The position numbers and the translations under genes are program-made. Shown piece by piece: positions 8,550 to 17,111 of a DNA stretch of 64,000 bases. Location of the stretch: NCBI RefSeq assembly GCF_034427655.1, contig NZ_JAXOFX010000014.1, positions 1 through 64,000 of the forward strand, in the 5' to 3' direction. This DNA comes from Robertmurraya_A mangrovi. GTDB lineage: Bacteria; Bacillota; Bacilli; Bacillales; Cytobacillaceae. The notes under the pieces were generated by a model. The model searched no databases. It saw only the letters and a list, made by a program, of their open reading frames with translations, and was not told the origin of the DNA. How positions within the stretch are numbered: the first letter of the stretch is position 1; each line of letters begins with the position of its first letter.

Positions 8550-9905
8550 ATGAACTTATTAGAATTTAAGGACCTTCTATTTAAAGCCGGTCAGGAACAT
8601 GGATTTACAGACATGGAGCTTGCTTATGAGCGTGAAGAGAAGTTTGGCTGTGAGTTATATAAAGGTGAGATCGATTCGTATGATACTTCAGAAGTATTTG
8701 GTGTTGCATTTCGCGGCGTGTTTAACGGGAAAATGGGAAATTCCTTCTCTGAAAAATTAGACGAGGAGTCTATCCAATTTTTATTAGAGAACGCTAAAGA
8801 AAACTCTCAAATAGTGGAAGAAGAGAATGAAGAAATCTTTGCAGGAAGCGAGAGCTATGAAGAAGGTACATTCTATTCTGAACCCTTAAGAGAAGTGTCG
8901 ATTCCAGAGAAAATGAATTTACTTAAAGAAATTGAAAAATATATTTATGAATATGATGAGAGAGTAACAGGTACAGATTATTTTCAATTAAGCAGTGCTG
9001 AGACGGAAAGAGCTCTCTTAAACTCTAAAGGACTATCTCTTCAAGAAAAGCAAAATTATTTAGGACTCTATGTTTCTGTTGTCGTGAAACAAGGGGACGA
9101 AATTAAAAATGGCGCTTACTCAAAGTTTACAAAAGATTTTGAGTCTCTAAATCCTCAAGAAATTGCTAAGCAAGCAGTAGAGGAAGCACTATCTCAATTA
9201 GGTGCAAAATCTATCGATAGTAAAAACTATCGTGTATTACTGCGCCATGATGCAGCGGGTAGCTTATTTAACACTTTTTCACCAATTTTCTCAGCTGAAA
9301 GAACACAAAAGGGCGAATCTCTTTTAAAAGATAAAGTAGGAGAGGGAATTGCTGTTTCTACTCTAACAATAGTCGATGATCCTACCTTAAAAGAAGGTTT
9401 ATTAAGTCGAACATTTGATAGTGAAGGGGTAGCTACTAGTAAAAGAGTCGTTGTCGAAGAAGGAAAGCTAGTGACCTTACTTCATAATCAGAAAACGGCT
9501 AAGAAGGAAGGCGTTCAGTCAACTGGACATGGTTATAAAGCTTCCTATAAAGGCACGTTAACGGTTGCTCCAACGAATCTATTCATTCAGCCAAGTGAGA
9601 AATCCTTTGAAGAGTTAGTGGCAAGTATAGAAGAAGGAGTGTTAATAACCGATTTATCAGGTTTACACTCTGGGGCTAATTCAGTATCTGGAGACTTCTC
9701 TGTAGCTGCAAGTGGTTTCTATATTAAGAATGGAAAAATTGAAACGTCTGTAAACCAAATGACGATTGCAGGAAACTTTTTTGAACTGTTAAATCAAGTT
9801 GAGGATTTTGGTTCAGATTTAGAGTTTGCTATGTCATTCGTTGCACCAGGCTATATCGGTTCACCATCATTAATCATTAAAGAGTTAGCTGTAACCGTTG
9901 AATAA
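8550..9905 (+). CDS. tldE: TldE/PmbA protease subunit
   Basis: The start is placed at ATG 8550 because AAAGGGGGAAG ends 8 bases before it; an in-frame TTG at 8523 would lie inside tldD. The 451-residue protein is TldE-like: it has the same fold and C-terminal SGLHSGANSVSGDFS...GFYIKNG block but lacks HEXXXH, so it is the non-catalytic partner. It forms an operon with tldD and is followed by a strong terminator. Partner RiPP genes are not seen here. Confidence 0.93.
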   Translation: MNLLEFKDLLFKAGQEHGFTDMELAYEREEKFGCELYKGEIDSYDTSEVFGVAFRGVFNGKMGNSFSEKLDEESIQFLLENAKENSQIVEEENEEIFAGSESYEEGTFYSEPLREVSIPEKMNLLKEIEKYIYEYDERVTGTDYFQLSSAETERALLNSKGLSLQEKQNYLGLYVSVVVKQGDEIKNGAYSKFTKDFESLNPQEIAKQAVEEALSQLGAKSIDSKNYRVLLRHDAAGSLFNTFSPIFSAERTQKGESLLKDKVGEGIAVSTLTIVDDPTLKEGLLSRTFDSEGVATSKRVVVEEGKLVTLLHNQKTAKKEGVQSTGHGYKASYKGTLTVAPTNLFIQPSEKSFEELVASIEEGVLITDLSGLHSGANSVSGDFSVAASGFYIKNGKIETSVNQMTIAGNFFELLNQVEDFGSDLEFAMSFVAPGYIGSPSLIIKELAVTVE

Positions 9906-9926
9906 TTAGGTTATGCTGGTTTTGCT

Positions 9927-9958
9927 AGGCTCGCTATTTTCAAAATAGCGGGCTTTTT
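9927..9958 (+). terminator. Terminator of tldD-tldE
   Basis: GCTCGCTATTTT and AAAATAGCGGGC form an 11-bp stem with a one-base loop and then TTTTT. Confidence 0.88.
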
Positions 9959-10025
9959 CGTATTTTGTGCTAAATGAGAGATTTGTGTACACTAAAACTA
10001 TCTATTGAATTCTGGAGTGGTTGAT

Positions 10026-10745
10026 ATGAACAAAGATGAAATCCGTAACCTTGTATGGACAAAAATGACGGAGGAGAAGCTTGGTCGGTTTCCTTTCCCT
10101 TTGAAAGGGAGAATACCCAATTTTAAAGGTGCTGAAAAGGCAGCTCATTTCGTGTTTCAAATGCCTGAATATAAAAATGCTAAGGTTATTAAAGTAAATC
10201 CTGATTCTCCTCAATTACCAATCAGGGCACAAGCATTAAGAGATGGAAAGACGATCCTTGTTCCGACGCCGCGCTTGAAAGCAGGTTTTATTATGGTTAA
10301 GCCTGAGTGGGTCCCTGCTGGTGAAGAGAAAAAAGCTGCAAGTCTCTCTCATATTAAAAACTATGGAAAAGAGATTCCGTTAACAGACATACCAAGGATT
10401 GATCTGATCTTTGCCGGCTCAGTTGCATTGAACAAAGACGGAAGACGTGCTGGAAAAGGAGAGGGATATGCAGACCGGGAGTATGCAATCTTGAGAGAAC
10501 TAGGTAATCCTCTTGTTCCTGTAATCGGTACCGTACATAGCGCACAAGTAGTAGAGGAAGACATTCCAATTGATCGTTTTGATTTAACCGTTGATTGGAT
10601 TGCAACAGAGGAAGGGCTGATACAAACCCATACTCCTTTTGAAAAGCCAAATGGAATTCAGTGGGATTTAGTTACTGAAGAGGAAATGGAAGAAATGCCA
10701 GTGCTGCGGGAGATTTGGGAATTGACGAAGGGGAAAAAGGAATAA
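10026..10745 (+). CDS. 5-formyltetrahydrofolate cyclo-ligase family protein
   Basis: The ATG at 10026 is chosen, with GGAG 10 bases upstream. The protein has 239 residues, longer than the usual cyclo-ligase of about 190. The GKGEGYADREYAIL block is the nucleotide/folate-binding signature of the family, and RAQALRDGKTILVPTPRL is the substrate-side region. Known members convert 5-formyl-THF to 5,10-methenyl-THF with ATP; this longer branch (MTHFSD-like) is less characterised, so the reaction is probable, not certain. A terminator follows directly. Confidence 0.8.
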   Translation: MNKDEIRNLVWTKMTEEKLGRFPFPLKGRIPNFKGAEKAAHFVFQMPEYKNAKVIKVNPDSPQLPIRAQALRDGKTILVPTPRLKAGFIMVKPEWVPAGEEKKAASLSHIKNYGKEIPLTDIPRIDLIFAGSVALNKDGRRAGKGEGYADREYAILRELGNPLVPVIGTVHSAQVVEEDIPIDRFDLTVDWIATEEGLIQTHTPFEKPNGIQWDLVTEEEMEEMPVLREIWELTKGKKE

Positions 10746-10771
10746 CTAGAGCGTAGTTATTCCTTTTTTCA
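10739..10771 (+). terminator. Terminator overlapping the cyclo-ligase stop
   Basis: GGAATAACTA pairs with TAGTTATTCC, then TTTTTTC. The 5' arm overlaps the stop codon. Confidence 0.9.
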
Positions 10772-10787
10772 AACTTAATAAGCTTTT

Positions 10788-10919
10788 TGAAGTTAGACAA
10801 CTGTCTAGCTCCACAAGTAGCTACGGAAGCGATACTTCGCACGAAGGAAAGTGGTTTTCTTTCCGAGGAGCGCCCAGCGACTAGTGGACTTCGCTAAACG
10901 GGGCGCTTCCGCTTTTCTA
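10788..10919 (+). repeat. Dispersed repeat, family C, copy 1
   Basis: Runs from GTCTAGCTCCACAAG through GGAAAGTGGTTTTCTTTCC and GACTAGTGGACTTCGCT to GGGGCGCTTCCGCTTTTCTA. A second, longer copy lies at 52356-52612. Its right end supplies the stop codon (CTA at 10917-10919 on the plus strand) of the minus-strand MBL gene. The GTCTAGCTCC...GCGCTTCCGCTTTTCT frame is common in Bacillus intergenic repeats. Confidence 0.8.
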
Positions 10920-11753
10920 ATCATACTGAAGCTTTAATCCAACTCCTACCTCATGTAAGTTCCCCGCAGTCGATAGAGCAATTTTCGATTTTAAATCTGT
11001 ACAGTGGCATGCATGTAAATGGTCTGGTTTGATTTCAGCAAAGTATTCAACGGTTTGTTGTAGCTGTTCTGGAGATGGATTTTGCAAATGGAATCCTCCA
11101 ATGACATCATGAATTCTAGTTTCTCCTGTCACTTTCTTGGCATACTCGATAATATTACATATTCCGGAATGTGAACATCCTGAAATAATCACTAAACCTT
11201 GACTACTCTTATACACTAAAGCTGTATCATCTAAAATGAAATCTTCTTCTAATGAGCCATTTATATAGGTTTTTCCTATCGGCTCTTTCCCTTCAAAGTC
11301 ATTCCTTTTCTCTATTTCTCCTAAGTAATAAAATCGCTCCGTTAGCTGAACGGGTACACTCGAAAACCTCAAATCAAATTGTCTTTTCAGTTTTTCCTCA
11401 GAAAGAATACTACCAATTTCAAGACTTCCATATAGTTTACTTTCAAATGCACTTGGGTGAGAAAGGAAAGTAGGCTTTTTATAAGAGAGAGACTCAAGTT
11501 CAGCTTCACTTAAAAGTCTTATAAAGGGGTCCAGTCCCCAAGTGTGATCACTATGCCCATGGGAGAAAATCACATAATCTAGCAATTTAAGATTTAAATC
11601 TAGCTTAGCTGCATTTCTAATGAAAGCATCCGAATAACCTAGATCAAATAATATCTTCAACCCATCTACTTCAATGTAATAGGAAACAGCTGGCTCCCCA
11701 ATAAAATAACGGTCTATATAAGTATTGTTATCTACAAGTACGGTTAACTTCAT
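10917..11753 (-). CDS. MBL-fold metallo-hydrolase
   Basis: A metallo-beta-lactamase-fold protein of 278 residues. The metal motif HGHSDH (H65, H67, D69, H70 from the ATG at 11753) is intact, with GCSHSGICNII and GGFHL supplying later ligands. The spacing resembles the MptA-like dihydropterin synthase branch, which acts on phosphate or pterin esters; the substrate is unknown. GAGG lies 8 bases before the chosen ATG, better than the TTG two codons earlier. The stop codon is inside a dispersed repeat, so the 3' end may have been altered. Confidence 0.8.
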   Translation of the reverse strand: MKLTVLVDNNTYIDRYFIGEPAVSYYIEVDGLKILFDLGYSDAFIRNAAKLDLNLKLLDYVIFSHGHSDHTWGLDPFIRLLSEAELESLSYKKPTFLSHPSAFESKLYGSLEIGSILSEEKLKRQFDLRFSSVPVQLTERFYYLGEIEKRNDFEGKEPIGKTYINGSLEEDFILDDTALVYKSSQGLVIISGCSHSGICNIIEYAKKVTGETRIHDVIGGFHLQNPSPEQLQQTVEYFAEIKPDHLHACHCTDLKSKIALSTAGNLHEVGVGLKLQYD

Positions 11754-11985
11754 GTTCAAAACCTCAGTTCTAATAACATATTATTGACACTAGTTTAATA
11801 CAAAAGTAGTATAATAATCCATTTTTGTATCTAAATAACCAATGATTAACCTAATAATGGTATTGGCTAGTAAAAATACCCACAAACCCCATCTGAAATT
11901 TAGGTTATAATAGACTATTAATTCTGAAAATTATGCATGTTATGATAATTATTGAATGAAATATAATCTATAAGGAGGAATTGGG

Positions 11986-14097
11986 TTGAAGAAAAAAATA
12001 CTATCCGTCTTATCGACTGGGGCTCTAGCCTTATCATTATTTGGTCCAACTAGCACAACAACGGCAAAAGTGGACACATCGGTACCTAACTGGAACACTG
12101 AAAGATATGGGGATCGAATAGATATTGATACCTACTTAAATGAGTTATCTAGTAATGAGTCATTTTTGAAAAATGCTGAGTCGCAGTTAAAGGAACAGGC
12201 TAAACAGATTAATTTTAACGAAACAGAGTCTTCCACAGAACAGAATGCTAGTAGCAATTTTACATATGAAGGAGAAACTAAATTTTTCCTAGATAGAAAT
12301 TTAGGATTTAAAAAATTCACTTTACGTAGTGTAGGTGAGAATGTTGAGATTTGGGTTGCAAACGATCTTTCTTTCCCTGAGGGAGATACGCGCCCAGCAC
12401 ATGTAGTTACACAAGAGCAAGTGGATAAGCTAAGAGATGAGTTTGATAGCAATATTTATCCAAAGGCTACACAATTCTTTGGAGTACCTGAGGTTCATGA
12501 CGGTTCACATTCACCACTACCATCCATGGTAGGACTACCGGATGGTTATTACGAAGGTAGCGATAAAGTTATTATGCTAGTTGATAATATCCAAGATGAT
12601 AACTATAATGATCCAACCTATCCGTTCTTCGTTGCTGGTTTCTTCTGGCAAACACTAGAAAACTATATTGACAGAAATATCATCACTATCGATACAAATA
12701 GCTGGGAAACTCGTTTAGAATCTACATTCTTTTCAACTACTATCCATGAATTACAGCACTTAATTCATGCTGACAATGATGGTTCAGAAGAAACGTGGAT
12801 TAATGAAGGGATGTCAACTTTCTCTGAGTTCTTAGGTGGATATGGTCATGGTGAAGGATCTATCAACTTCTATCTAGATCATCCAGAAAATTCCCTTGTA
12901 AACTGGGATGAGCATAGAGTGACAGAAACGGGTCCTGAAACAATTGCAGACTATGGTCAAGTTTACTTATTCACACTATACATGTATGACAAATTCGGTA
13001 AAGAGTTTATCCGTGAGTTAGCTACAAGTAAACTTACGGGAATCGATAGCGTAAATGCTACGTTAAAGGCGTATGGTGAAAAATTAACGTTCACTGAGCT
13101 TTATCAAAACTTTATTACGGCATTAGCTCTTGATACAGATAAAGTTGGAAATGGTGTTTATAATTTTGATAGTATTGATTTGAGAGATTTACCAGTTGAT
13201 AGTAATGGAACAAAACGTGGAATTACGGTTAACTACGAAGAAGCGTTAAAAGTTGAAAAAGAAGGAGTTCCTGCTTGGGGTGGAGACTTTAAAGTACTTG
13301 ACTTCAATGAGAAAATTAGAACGATTACATTTGATGGAGTTGACTTCCTTCCAAATCCTTGGAAATCAGTAAAAGATCCTAAGAATCCAACTAACCAAGT
13401 TCTTTGGGGCAATGAAGGTGACGAAGCAGACAACGCTCTAATCTTTGAAGCAGATTTGACAGGTGTAAGTACTGCTACATTAAAGTTTGATAACTTTATA
13501 GATATTGAAGAACAGTGGGACTTCGGCGTTGTTCAGGTCTCTACAGATAATGGTCAAACATGGAAGAGTTTAGCTAATGAAAATACTCGTTCAGATGTAG
13601 TAGAAGAAGGGTATCCAAAAATTAAAGAAAATGTACCAGGTTTTACAGGTCATTCAGTAGATTGGCAAACAGAAACATTTGACTTAAGTAGCTATGCAGG
13701 TCAAAAAGTTCTTGTCTCTTTCCGTTATTTAACTGATTGGGGTTACAATGATACTGGCTGGTTCATCGATAACATTGAGATTCCTGAGATTGGCTTCAGT
13801 GCTGATGGTTCATCTACAGAAGGCTTTAAATCTGTTGATCAAGTATTAGAGAACTACGTTAACTACACTGTTACTTTTATTAACGAAAAGACAGTTGGTA
13901 AGAATAAAACAAATTACAAAGTAATCCATGTTGATCCTTTTAACGTAACAGACGAAAAGGCATTAGAACTTCGTCAGTTATTTAAAGACGGCAAAAGTTA
14001 TATGATTACTTCATACGCTGCACCTGCAGGTAGTAAAAACCCTGTAGAATTCTCATATGAAGTTTTCACGAAAACTAACCATAAAAAAGTAAAATAA
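11986..14097 (+). CDS. Secreted M6-type (immune inhibitor A-like) metalloprotease
   Basis: TTG start, supported by AAGGAGG at 11972-11978. The 703-residue precursor has a signal peptide (MKKKILSVLSTGALALSLFG, with cleavage near residue 28). The zinc site is HELQH at 254-258 with the third ligand region NEGMSTFSE about 25 residues on. The C-terminal half has beta-rich MAM-like blocks (VSTDNGQTW, SFRYLTDWGYNDTGWFIDNIEIPE) seen in immune inhibitor A proteases. It should act outside the cell on proteins. Monocistronic, with a terminator. Confidence 0.85.
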   Translation: MKKKILSVLSTGALALSLFGPTSTTTAKVDTSVPNWNTERYGDRIDIDTYLNELSSNESFLKNAESQLKEQAKQINFNETESSTEQNASSNFTYEGETKFFLDRNLGFKKFTLRSVGENVEIWVANDLSFPEGDTRPAHVVTQEQVDKLRDEFDSNIYPKATQFFGVPEVHDGSHSPLPSMVGLPDGYYEGSDKVIMLVDNIQDDNYNDPTYPFFVAGFFWQTLENYIDRNIITIDTNSWETRLESTFFSTTIHELQHLIHADNDGSEETWINEGMSTFSEFLGGYGHGEGSINFYLDHPENSLVNWDEHRVTETGPETIADYGQVYLFTLYMYDKFGKEFIRELATSKLTGIDSVNATLKAYGEKLTFTELYQNFITALALDTDKVGNGVYNFDSIDLRDLPVDSNGTKRGITVNYEEALKVEKEGVPAWGGDFKVLDFNEKIRTITFDGVDFLPNPWKSVKDPKNPTNQVLWGNEGDEADNALIFEADLTGVSTATLKFDNFIDIEEQWDFGVVQVSTDNGQTWKSLANENTRSDVVEEGYPKIKENVPGFTGHSVDWQTETFDLSSYAGQKVLVSFRYLTDWGYNDTGWFIDNIEIPEIGFSADGSSTEGFKSVDQVLENYVNYTVTFINEKTVGKNKTNYKVIHVDPFNVTDEKALELRQLFKDGKSYMITSYAAPAGSKNPVEFSYEVFTKTNHKKVK

Positions 14098-14105
14098 GTA
14101 TGTTT

Positions 14106-14137
14106 TGAGCACCCAGACTAAAATGGGTGCTCTTTTG
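14106..14137 (+). terminator. Terminator of the M6 protease gene
   Basis: GAGCACCCA and TGGGTGCTC form a 9-bp stem, followed by TTTTGT. Confidence 0.88.
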
Positions 14138-14246
14138 TAATACGAGGATAACCATAGATTAAGAGAATATCAGAAAAATCAATATTGACAACAAGTGAAA
14201 AATTCACTATAGTTACTTTTGTTGTTTAAAATTTAAATTTAATTAT

Positions 14247-14352
14247 CCCGTCATCACGGGAGAGGTTCATAGCAATTAACCCTCTATAAAAAACTATGGT
14301 TCTGATGATAAAAAGTCAACCATATCTAAAAAGATATGGTTTTATTTTTTCT
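14247..14352 (+). promoter_or_regulatory. preQ1-I riboswitch with terminator platform
   Basis: The aptamer at 14261-14295 matches the preQ1 class I consensus: AGAGGTTC, a short loop with AGC, then CCCTCTATAAAAAACTA, where the A-rich tail makes the pseudoknot. A small CCCG/CGGG hairpin (14247-14260) precedes it. Downstream, AACCATATC/GATATGGTT then TTATTTTTT (14328-14352) is a terminator; its 5' arm can instead pair with ATGGTT at 14295-14300. Bound preQ1 would favour termination and shut off queF and the transporter. Confidence 0.93.
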
Positions 14353-14438
14353 CTCAGCTACTATTAGTCATTTTAAGAGATATTTTGCTTAATCATGCCT
14401 TTCCTGTTGATGCGGATCATATAGGGAGGCATTTTTTT

Positions 14439-14936
14439 ATGGGCGGAAGAAGAGACGAAGAATTAGAAGGTGTAACGTTATTAGGAAATCAGGGGACAAA
14501 GTATTTATTTGAATATTCTCCATCAATCTTAGAGTCTTTTGATAATAAGCATCCAAATCGCGACTATTTTGTTAAGTTCAATTGTCCAGAGTTTACAAGT
14601 CTTTGTCCAAAAACAGGGCAACCAGATTTCGCAACAATCTATATTAGCTATATTCCAGATCAAAAGATGGTTGAAAGTAAGTCTCTAAAACTATATCTAT
14701 TTAGTTTCAGAAACCATGGTGATTTTCATGAAGACTGCATGAATATCATTATGAACGATCTGATTGAATTAATGGATCCAAGATACATTGAGGTTTGGGG
14801 TAAATTTACTCCAAGAGGCGGTATCTCAATCGACCCTTATTGCAACTATGGTAAGCCAGGAACGAAATACGAAAAAATGGCAGACTACCGTTTAATGAAC
14901 CACGATTTATATCCAGAAACAATTGATAACCGATAA
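14439..14936 (+). CDS. queF: NADPH-dependent 7-cyano-7-deazaguanine (preQ0) reductase
   Basis: The ATG at 14439 follows GGGAGG and gives 165 residues, the usual unimodular Bacillus QueF length. The catalytic Cys lies in FTSLCPKTGQPDFATI, the QueF motif E(S/L)KSLKLY is present (VESKSLKLYLFSFRNHGDFHED), and FTPRGGISIDPY closes the NADPH site. It reduces preQ0 to preQ1 in queuosine tRNA modification. It follows a preQ1 riboswitch and is co-transcribed with a YhhQ transporter 16 bp downstream. queCDE are not in the window. Confidence 0.96.
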   Translation: MGGRRDEELEGVTLLGNQGTKYLFEYSPSILESFDNKHPNRDYFVKFNCPEFTSLCPKTGQPDFATIYISYIPDQKMVESKSLKLYLFSFRNHGDFHEDCMNIIMNDLIELMDPRYIEVWGKFTPRGGISIDPYCNYGKPGTKYEKMADYRLMNHDLYPETIDNR

Positions 14937-14952
14937 TTAGGAGGAGACAGCT

Positions 14953-15591
14953 TTGTTATTATATTTAAATGCTGCCTTCGCAGGATTTTTAATTTTATCC
15001 AATATATTAGCAGTAAAGTTATTTAGTTTAGGTAGCTGGGCTGTATTACCGGCTGCAGTTATTGTCTATATTTTCACCTATCCAATAACGGATGTCATTG
15101 GTGAAGTGTATGGGAAGGATGCTGCTAGGAAGACCGTTATTGCAGGGTTTATTACACAAATCTTTGCAAGTGTCTTCATCTTTGTAGCCATTCAACTTCC
15201 ATCAGCACCATTTTTCCAAGCTCAAGGAGAATTCGAAACCATTTTAAATGGAAGTATTCGCATTACGATTGCTAGTCTATTATCTTATTTTATTAGCCAA
15301 AACCTTGACGTAACGGTGTTTCACAAGCTGAAAGAAAAGCATGGTGATAAAAAATTATGGTTGCGAAACAACTTATCTACCGGTGCAAGCCAATTAGTGG
15401 ATACATCTGTTTTTATTTTTGTAGCTTTCTACGGAACGATGCCGACAGCTGCTTTATTAGGCTTAATCGTAACCCAGTATATTTTTAAAATTTGTGCAGC
15501 CATTATCGATACTCCGATCGTATATTGGTTAGTGAAAGTTTGTAGAAAAGAAGAAGGCAAAGCAAGTACATCCTTAACATACAACAATTAA
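14953..15591 (+). CDS. Queuosine precursor transporter, YhhQ family
   Basis: TTG start after GGAGGAG. The 212-residue protein has about six hydrophobic segments with family signatures TYPITDVIGEVYGKDAARK and LSTGASQLVDTSVFIFVAFYG of the YhhQ (DUF165) family. E. coli YhhQ imports preQ0/preQ1. Position behind queF under the same preQ1 riboswitch supports the same role: uptake is shut off when preQ1 is plentiful. A terminator follows. Confidence 0.9.
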   Translation: MLLYLNAAFAGFLILSNILAVKLFSLGSWAVLPAAVIVYIFTYPITDVIGEVYGKDAARKTVIAGFITQIFASVFIFVAIQLPSAPFFQAQGEFETILNGSIRITIASLLSYFISQNLDVTVFHKLKEKHGDKKLWLRNNLSTGASQLVDTSVFIFVAFYGTMPTAALLGLIVTQYIFKICAAIIDTPIVYWLVKVCRKEEGKASTSLTYNN

Positions 15592-15615
15592 GCAGAGACT
15601 TTCTCTGCTTTTTTT
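15592..15615 (+). terminator. Terminator of the queF operon
   Basis: AGCAGAGA/TCTCTGCT stem followed by TTTTTTC. Confidence 0.82.
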
Positions 15616-15647
15616 CATGACTTTATTTGTCCTAACATCGAAAATTA

Positions 15648-15669
15648 TTTAATCAAACGTTTGATTAAA
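15648..15669. promoter_or_regulatory. Palindromic operator-like site, copy 1
   Basis: TTAATCAAACGTTTGATTAA is a perfect 20-bp palindrome, extended by one T/A on each side here. The same 20 bases occur at 36083-36102. It lies in the convergent gap between the transporter and aminopeptidase genes, not in front of a start codon. CAAAC/GTTTG arms around a central CG suit LacI- or TetR-type regulators; the binder is unknown. Confidence 0.55.
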
Positions 15670-15709
15670 TTGAAATTATCCTTATAAATACAGGGTTCTA
15701 ATGAAAAAA

Positions 15710-15735
15710 AGATCCTGCCGAAGCAAGATCCTTTT
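15710..15735 (-). terminator. Terminator of the aminopeptidase gene
   Basis: GATCCTGCCGAAGCAAGATC folds as a short hairpin with flanking A and T runs; on the minus strand it follows the stop codon by about 12 bases. Confidence 0.75.
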
Positions 15736-15746
15736 CAAAAACTATA

Positions 15747-16979
15747 TTAAAATGCCCAATCCCCATTACGGAATACAGCTTCCACTGTTCCATCTTCTTT
15801 AATACCATCAATGTCCATTTTATCTGAACCAATCATGAAATCAACGTGAGTGATACTCTCGTTAAGACCATTTTCAGCTAGCTCTTCACTAGTCATCTTT
15901 TTGCCACCTTCAATACAGAATGCATAAGCACTCCCAATTGCTAAGTGGTTTGAGGCGTTCTCATCAAATAAAGTGTTGTAGAATAGTATGTTCGATTGTG
16001 AAATAGGAGAGTTGAAAGGTACAAGAGCAACTTCACCTAAGTAGTGTGAACCTTCGTCTGTTTCTACAAGACGTTTTAGAATATCTTCGCCTTGCTCTGC
16101 TTTCACATCAACAATACGACCGTTTTCAAAAGTTAAAGTGAAATGATCGATGATGTTTCCACCGTAGCTTAAAGGCTTTGTGCTAGAAACGGTTCCGTTA
16201 ACACCTGTTTTAAAAGGAACAGTGAATACTTCTTCTGTTGGCATGTTTGCCATGAACTCATTTCCTTTTTCATTTACACTACCTGCTCCAACCCAAATAT
16301 GGTTTTCAGGTAATTCAATTGTAAGGTCCGTTCCTGGAGCCTTATAGTGTAGCTTTTTATAACGTTTTCCATTAAGATGGTCTACTTTTTCATGTAATGA
16401 TTTGTCGTGTGCTTTCCAAGCATCAACAGGATTTTCTAAATCTGATCGAGTTGCTTTAAAAATAGCATCCCATAACATTTCTACACGTTTGTCAGCAGGT
16501 GCATCCGGGAATACCATGTCTGCCCATGCTTGAGATGGAGTAGCAATAACAGTCCAGCTCACTTTATCTGATTGAACAAATTTACGGTATTTGCTTAATG
16601 CTTGACCTGCAGCTTTTTGGAAACTACTGATTCGCTCAGGATCTACACCTTTTAATAAATTCGGACTAGAAGAGACGATTGACATAAAGGCAGCACCGTT
16701 CTCTGCTAATTCTTCAATTTCCTTTGCTCTCCATTGTGGGTATTCATTGAAAGCCTCAGTTGGAGCAAGGTCATATTTTGTGCGAGAAACAAAGTCGTCT
16801 GTCCAGTTAACAACAACATTAAAAGCTCCTGCTTCGTATGCTTTTTTTACAACCAAACGAACGAATTCGGCAGAGTCTAGAGTGGTGTTTACAACAAGAG
16901 TTTGGCCTTCTTGAACATTCACTCCGACTTTAACCGCAAGCTCTGCATATTTTTCTAAGTTATTTTGAAAATTACTCAT
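15747..16979 (-). CDS. ampS: M29-family aminopeptidase (AmpS-like)
   Basis: A 410-residue leucyl/aspartyl aminopeptidase of family M29. Metal-binding positions seen in the family are present: Glu in ANMPTEEVFTVP (249-250), Glu in YLGEVALVP, His and Tyr in SNHLAIGSAYAF, and His-Asp in THVDFMIGS near the C-terminus. It acts in the cytosol, removing N-terminal residues with two divalent metal ions. Single gene; the ribosome site GGAGAC lies just upstream of the ATG. Confidence 0.92.
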   Translation of the reverse strand: MSNFQNNLEKYAELAVKVGVNVQEGQTLVVNTTLDSAEFVRLVVKKAYEAGAFNVVVNWTDDFVSRTKYDLAPTEAFNEYPQWRAKEIEELAENGAAFMSIVSSSPNLLKGVDPERISSFQKAAGQALSKYRKFVQSDKVSWTVIATPSQAWADMVFPDAPADKRVEMLWDAIFKATRSDLENPVDAWKAHDKSLHEKVDHLNGKRYKKLHYKAPGTDLTIELPENHIWVGAGSVNEKGNEFMANMPTEEVFTVPFKTGVNGTVSSTKPLSYGGNIIDHFTLTFENGRIVDVKAEQGEDILKRLVETDEGSHYLGEVALVPFNSPISQSNILFYNTLFDENASNHLAIGSAYAFCIEGGKKMTSEELAENGLNESITHVDFMIGSDKMDIDGIKEDGTVEAVFRNGDWAF

Positions 16980-17074
16980 ATGTATGTCTCCTTTTTTCAG
17001 AATCTTCTTTTACATTGTATATGTTTCGGGAATAAAAAGAAACATAAACCCTTCTCTATTTTTCGATAAGAATA

Positions 17075-17102
17075 GAGGAGCCAAATACCTGGCTCCTCTA
17101 GT
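17075..17102 (-). terminator. Hairpin downstream of the MFS gene
   Basis: GAGGAGCCA/TGGCTCCTC perfect stem with a short loop, between the ampS start and the MFS stop. It is 10 bases from the MFS stop on the minus strand, so it serves as its terminator; the T-run is weak. Confidence 0.7.
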
Positions 17103-17111
17103 AGTAGTACG

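Noticed and set aside
10354..10650. Long minus-strand frame inside the cyclo-ligase gene
   Set aside because: It is antisense to a well-conserved gene, with no ribosome site or family.
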